In this document: positions 59,537 to 64,000 of the stretch, one piece after another
How positions within the stretch are numbered: the first letter of the stretch is position 1
Layout of the letters: every line of letters starts with the position of its first letter
Assembly: GCA_025093555.1 (NCBI GenBank)
Contig: JAIWNF010000024.1
Coordinates: 496,001-560,000 of the forward strand
Source of the DNA: Circinella umbellata
Lineage: Eukaryota; Mucoromycota; Mucoromycetes; Mucorales; Lichtheimiaceae
DNA: 64,000 nt
Reading direction: 5' to 3'
Translations under genes and position numbers: made by a program
Notes under the pieces: model-generated
The model's input: only the letters and a program-made list of their open reading frames with translations
Told to the model about the DNA's origin: nothing
Database searches by the model: none

Positions 59537-61449
59537 ATGTTAATTTGGCACCGGATATTTTGCTTATTGTTCATCATCCGTTTTGGATCAGCCATAGTAA
59601 CCCAGCAACAACAAGGTAATTTGCTCTACGTAGTATCTAACTTAAACATTAATAACAAGAATACGTAGCAATAGTAAAACTTGGCTGTTTTATACTATGT
59701 TATCTTATATAAAAAATAATATATCACTTGTAGATTATAATATTAATAATAATAAGAGTAATAAAAAACTTGATTGTCCAAACTATCAGTACAAATGCCC
59801 TGATTGTCCAAATGGCAGCAAATGTGTCTATCCTAATAGTGGTGGATGTGAGGGTGCAGGTATTCCTGTATGTCAATCTCAATCTCAATTTTGTGGCAAT
59901 GCAGTATGCTTGATGAAAGCATTTTCCTGGTAATTAGATTGCTTCTTATTATCAAGTATTATTTATTCTTCAACTAAAACTACAATGATGGCATTTTAAT
60001 TGAAGCTCAGAGGAATGTTCGTTTTCTTGCGAATATACTGGTCCAAAGTGCTGCCCATTTATTGGTAAACCTGATTGTTATGTTTGTGACACTTTTGCTC
60101 CATGCCAAGAAACTTCATGTCCTAAAGATTGTCCAAATGATTGCTTTTATCCGGATGCAGACTGGTGTTGCCCAAAAAGTGGCACTCCCATATGCAAAAA
60201 CAGTGACAACAATATTCAGCTGCTACCATCAACTACTACAGTAACAGAAAGAACAGCAGCACCTGGCGATAAAATTTATAAACGAAATGAACTTACTATG
60301 CCATCATCAAAAGGGATACAGTCTGAATGGTTTTCTCAACCGCCTCAAAGTACAATTAACGTCATTTCTTCTCCTACTCCTACGTTATCATCTCGGTATT
60401 CTCAGTCAAATAATCCTTCCAGATCATTTGACTGGTTTAAACGCCCTGTTAATCAGCAACAAGAACAAGCCACTTCGTCCAATTGGTTTAAGCAGCCTGT
60501 TAATCAGCAGCAAGCACAAGCTACTTCGTCCAGTTGGTTTAAACAACCTATTAATCAGCAACAAGAGCAAGCTACTTCGTCCAATTGGTTTAAGCAGCCT
60601 GTTAATCAGCAGCAAGCACAAGATACTTCGTCTAATTGGTTTAAGCAGCCTGTTAATCAGCAGGAACAACAAGCTACTTCATCCAGTTGGTTTAAACAGC
60701 CTGTAAATCAGCAGGAACAGCAAGCCACCTCGTCCAATTGGTTTAAGCAGCCTGTTAATCAGCAGCAAGCACAAGCTACTTCGTCCGATTGGTTTAAACA
60801 ACCTATTGATCAGCAACAAGAACAAGATTCTTCGTTTAATTGGTTTAAACAACCTGTTAATCAGCAACAAGAGCAAGTTACTTCGTCCAATTGGTTTAAA
60901 CAACCTGTAAATCAGAAAGAACAACAAGCTACTTCGTCTAATCGGTTTAAACAGCCTGTAAATCAACATGAACAACAAGCTACTTCGTCCAATTGGTTTG
61001 AACAACCTGTTAATCAGCAACAGCCGACTTATGTCACACCCAAAATCCCATTAGAAAGTAACCGAGCTTTCTATGATAATACGCAGCAAAAAGAAAGAGA
61101 CGGTAAATCAGAATGGCTTCATCAACTCCCACCGGACGAAAACAACGATAATAATAGAGTATTAATGGAACATGTCATACCTTCTGCTGGTTTGATCGAA
61201 GAAAACTGTAGTTCCGAATGTCCCGTTATCCCAGTACCAACATGGGGGACATGTGTTGTGTATCAAAATCCAGCTGAATGCTGTCCGCGCATTGAATGTG
61301 TTGGTGTACCTATATCATTTGATCCAGAACAATCTTCCACAACAATAGTATTATCTGAACCAACACATTCACCTTATAAGAGCGATAAAAGTGATAAATG
61401 GGCAGATGAAGAGACAGCTCTTTGTCCCGATTATACCATCCCATGCTGA
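59537..61449 (+). CDS. Secreted cysteine-rich protein with 17-residue repeats
   Basis: Three exons (59537-59615, 59734-59929, 60006-61449) join in frame to 572 residues. Residues 1-19 form a signal peptide (MLIWHRIFCLLFIIRFGSA). A cysteine-rich region (about 40-150) contains CPDCPNGSKCVYP, FCGNAVCLM, PKCCPFIGKPDCYVC and DWCCPKSGTPIC. This is a repeating C...CC arrangement that suggests several disulphide-bonded small modules. From about residue 232 there are eleven 17-residue repeats plus a partial one (consensus WFKQPVNQQQEQATSSN). The C-terminal part has another cysteine cluster (CSSECPVIPVPTWGTC, ECCPRIEC). No membrane anchor or GPI signal is seen. I do not know the function. The repeats suggest a cell-wall or matrix protein. 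Confidence 0.8.
60433..61023 (+). repeat. 51-bp coding minisatellite, about 11.6 copies
   Basis: Tandem 51-bp units start at 60433 and recur every 51 bp through 60994, the last one partial. Units differ by substitutions only and keep the reading frame. Because the unit is a multiple of three, one other plus frame and one antisense frame are open here; these are shadows. Confidence 0.9.
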
Positions 61450-62991
61450 TATGACTGAGTAATATAGTTATTTTCAAAGTGTCCCTTATCCATATCAATA
61501 TCAACTAGAATGTTCAACTATTGTATCCACTATTTTGATCATGTATCCTAAAGCCGAAATGCATTCAAAAGAAGAGAATGTGATATTACCTTCATACTAA
61601 AGCGATATCATTAGCAATTCAAAGTGATACTGAATTTTTAAAATGTATTGGCTAAATAAAACTGGTTTTGCATCAATGAGAATATAAATGTGTGTTCGTG
61701 ATTGTGATTGTGAGTCAGCATTTTTGCTTTGGTAACTTTGTGTCTACTATACTACCTGCCCGCTTTATTCATTGATAAATTAGTTTTAGATGAATAAAAA
61801 AGCACAACATATAGCTGCCTCGCTTAATCTTGATATAATCATCAGAAAGTGATTTCAACTGCTTGATCTAACTCATGTGATCAGTTTTTTATACTTAGTC
61901 ATATTATAAGTTAGTGTGTCGAGAAAGCAAGAGGATAGGGGCCCTACTACCGCTTAGGAAGCTGTTATTATTTTACTGCTTACATATTCTTATTCTTAGT
62001 TTTAATTACTGTATAATTTTTACCATCGTCAAATTAAACTTCTATACTACACCACAAATGAGTTGTGCTATTTTGAAATTACACAATTCGTTGAGCAAAT
62101 CAACCATATAACTACCAATAGCAACTTACGGTACTTTACCAATTTGCGCATGTCTTTGGCATGATTTGCGACATTTTTTTTTATCTTGCACTACGTACGT
62201 AGTAAATTCACTATATTATTAAATTCGTGTGTTTTGTGTCGATAGAAAGAATAATGATAATGTCATATATATGTACAGTTATGTAATAATATATACGTAA
62301 TTAATTAAATAAATACATAGAGATAATGAGTATGGCCTCTCAACAGTGCCACACGAACAATGAACCTTCAAAATCTTGTTAATAACTTTGATACGTACCA
62401 ATCGAGATTTACAAGCCGCGATATCATTACCTCATTTTGGTCAAGTAATAACCGGAGATAAACATGATGAACATGATGAGCATGATGTTAGCCGATGTTT
62501 ATAATTTTTTTTTCAATATATACCATAAAGGGTAATAACCATTATCACATATTACTCACAAGCCAATAGTTGATCTGTTTTTTTGTTTGTTATTCAACTT
62601 AATCTTAGGGGCAATAAAAATAATGAGCAGCGTTTAATACATGGATAATGTGTTTTAGTTTGTATTAAGTATTATTAAAAATTATGGGAAGAAAATAACG
62701 AGGGTGGGGGGCTGTTGAAGAAAGATGAGTTAAAGATTTTGTTTGGGAATGGAAAATCGAGTTTCACTAATTATAGCAAAACTTTTATATTTTGTACAAT
62801 TTGTTGAAAATTATATACACGAAGAAGAAAAATATGAAAATGTATGGGCTGTATAATAATATAACAATAATAGAAATATCAAACAAAAGAAAAGGAAAGA
62901 AAAAAATGTTTAGAAGAGAATTGTTTTTTAAAAAACAGAGAACGAGAAAGAACAAATATTAAGTTCAAAAAAGAAAGATAAGTTGGTTTTT
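61450..62991. other. Convergent spacer
   Basis: This lies between the 3' ends of the repeat-protein gene and the FOL1-like gene. AT-rich, no supported frame. It holds an AAGAAAGAAAAG-rich stretch near 62883-62905. Confidence 0.45.
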
Positions 62992-64000
62992 TTAGGCAGA
63001 TCTCCAAATAGAATCACAAACTTGAGTAACTTCCCACATGGGACGTACATCATGAACACGTAAAATATTCGCGCCACCAGCAATACTAGCAGCAACTGCA
63101 CCAGCAGTACCAAATGATCGTTTATCAGCTTCTTGGACACCTGTCAAGTTACCAATGAATTTCTTACGACTAGGACCCATCAATGAGGGAAATCCATCCA
63201 AGACCGATTCAGAACCTTTAACCATATCGCCTAATCGACGCAAAATTTCAATATCATGTTTGGCTGTCTTTGCAAATCCTAATCCCGGATCAATAATGAT
63301 ATTCCAACGATAAACACCAGCAGCCAATGCATTTTGTACTAACGAATGTAGCTGATATGTTACATCTTCAACAACATCATCATTTTCATAACTAACATTA
63401 TCCTTTGACATCATTGTTTTGGCATCACCGCGCATATGCATCAAACAAACAGGAACCTTGGTCTTCGCCATAACGGATAACATTTTTGGATCGCGAGAAC
63501 CACCACTGATATCATTAATTAAGTTGGCACCAGCATCGATAGCAGCTTGAGCAACAGAAGCACGGAACGTGTCGATCGAAATAGGTAAATCAAATCCTCG
63601 TTCACGTAATTTTTTGATTACGGGCACCACGCGACGAATTTCTTCTTCTTCAGGGAATTGATCATTAGCACCAGGTCGAGTCGACATACCACCAATATCA
63701 ATAATATCAGCTCCTTCTTTCTTCATTCGTTCAGCGGCTTCAACTGCTTTATCGACGTCCACATAATTACCACCATCTGAAAAACTATCAGGTGTCGTAT
63801 TCAAAATACCCATAATATACGTCTTAGATTTCCATTTCCACAATTGCTGTGGTTGAATAGGCACGACCTTATCAATTTGTGCTACACCTTCTTCTGTTTC
63901 AGCAGCCACCTTGAGTAGTTGAGATAAAAGTTGTCCACATGTCTTGTATAATTTTGGATGTTCCATATCCTTGGCAATATCACATAACGGCCAAAGTACA
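62992..64000 (-). CDS. FOL1: Dihydropteroate synthase part of folate-synthesis protein (5' end outside window)
   Basis: The frame runs off the right edge of the window, so only the C-terminal ~336 residues are seen. It begins with PLCDIAKDMEHP, the end of a pterin pyrophosphokinase (HPPK) domain, which implies the fungal fused form (DHNA, HPPK and DHPS in one chain). The DHPS part follows: MGILNTTPDSFSDGG, IDIGGMSTRPGA, ISIDTFRASVA, LINDISGGSRD, CLMHMRGDA, IIDPGLGFAKT, LMGPSRKKFIG and ILRVHDV. These are the pterin- and p-aminobenzoate-binding loops, all intact. The enzyme joins 6-hydroxymethyldihydropterin pyrophosphate to p-aminobenzoate and is the target of sulphonamides. No intron in this portion. 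The ATG at 63966 is internal. Confidence 0.92.
   Translation of the reverse strand, partial: VLWPLCDIAKDMEHPKLYKTCGQLLSQLLKVAAETEEGVAQIDKVVPIQPQQLWKWKSKTYIMGILNTTPDSFSDGGNYVDVDKAVEAAERMKKEGADIIDIGGMSTRPGANDQFPEEEEIRRVVPVIKKLRERGFDLPISIDTFRASVAQAAIDAGANLINDISGGSRDPKMLSVMAKTKVPVCLMHMRGDAKTMMSKDNVSYENDDVVEDVTYQLHSLVQNALAAGVYRWNIIIDPGLGFAKTAKHDIEILRRLGDMVKGSESVLDGFPSLMGPSRKKFIGNLTGVQEADKRSFGTAGAVAASIAGGANILRVHDVRPMWEVTQVCDSIWRSA

Noticed and set aside
60424..61020. Antisense and second-frame open frames across the 51-bp repeats
   Set aside because: The repeat unit is a multiple of three, so other frames stay open by construction. The signal-peptide frame is the coding one.
60433..61023. CRISPR-like array
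   Set aside because: Units are contiguous without spacers and lie inside a eukaryotic coding exon.

Overview
The window reads as an AT-rich fungal chromosome. Genes are split by short introns (about 50-210 nt, GT-AG; a few donors are GTTTGT, GTTAGT or GTGAGC). Intergenic DNA is full of A/T homopolymers. The transposon types (KDZ, MULE with a zinc finger, PIF/Harbinger, Ty3/gypsy, TA-flanked MITEs) sit beside a transportin-3, a UBE2S-type E2, a membrane-anchored GH9 enzyme and a FOL1-type dihydropteroate synthase. I infer an early-diverging fungus, probably Mucoromycota (Mucorales-like). No rRNA, CRISPR or intact tRNA was seen.

Layout. 0-5 kb: an unknown two-exon gene, a protein with a catalytically degenerate RNase H-like fold, and two very small genes (57 and 71 codons), each with a TATA-like element upstream. 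7.6-10.2 kb: a seven-exon Dbl-family (DH-PH) Rho guanine-nucleotide exchange factor. 12-25.6 kb: a transposon cluster. It holds a KDZ transposase with an intact spliced frame but a replaced C-terminus, a broken gag/ORF1-like gene, two TA-flanked inverted-repeat elements (842 and 733 bp), a MULE pseudogene and a nearly full-length KDZ pseudogene. 26-32.5 kb: a gene-poor stretch. 32.6-33.4 kb: a low-complexity protein ending in a WWE-like domain. 39.4-40.8 kb: a Zn2Cys6 transcription factor. 41.7-44.1 kb: a GH9 glycoside hydrolase with signal peptide and C-terminal membrane anchor. 45.4-52.7 kb: a second relic zone (degenerate frames, PIF/Harbinger transposase, a 1.5 kb inverted-repeat structure with a tRNA-like fragment, Ty3/gypsy pol). 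53.4-64 kb: a dense conserved block with transportin-3, UBE2S-like E2, a secreted cysteine-rich repeat protein and the 3' part of the folate-synthesis gene.

The host genes serve unrelated housekeeping roles (nuclear import, APC/C-linked ubiquitination, Rho signalling, folate synthesis, wall or glucan processing). I see no operon-like pathway. For the main multi-exon genes I placed splice junctions by hand and checked that the exon sums stay in frame. I found no convincing new multi-gene system. The most unusual items are the chimeric KDZ element, the RNase H-like pseudoenzyme and the spliced 57-residue membrane protein.
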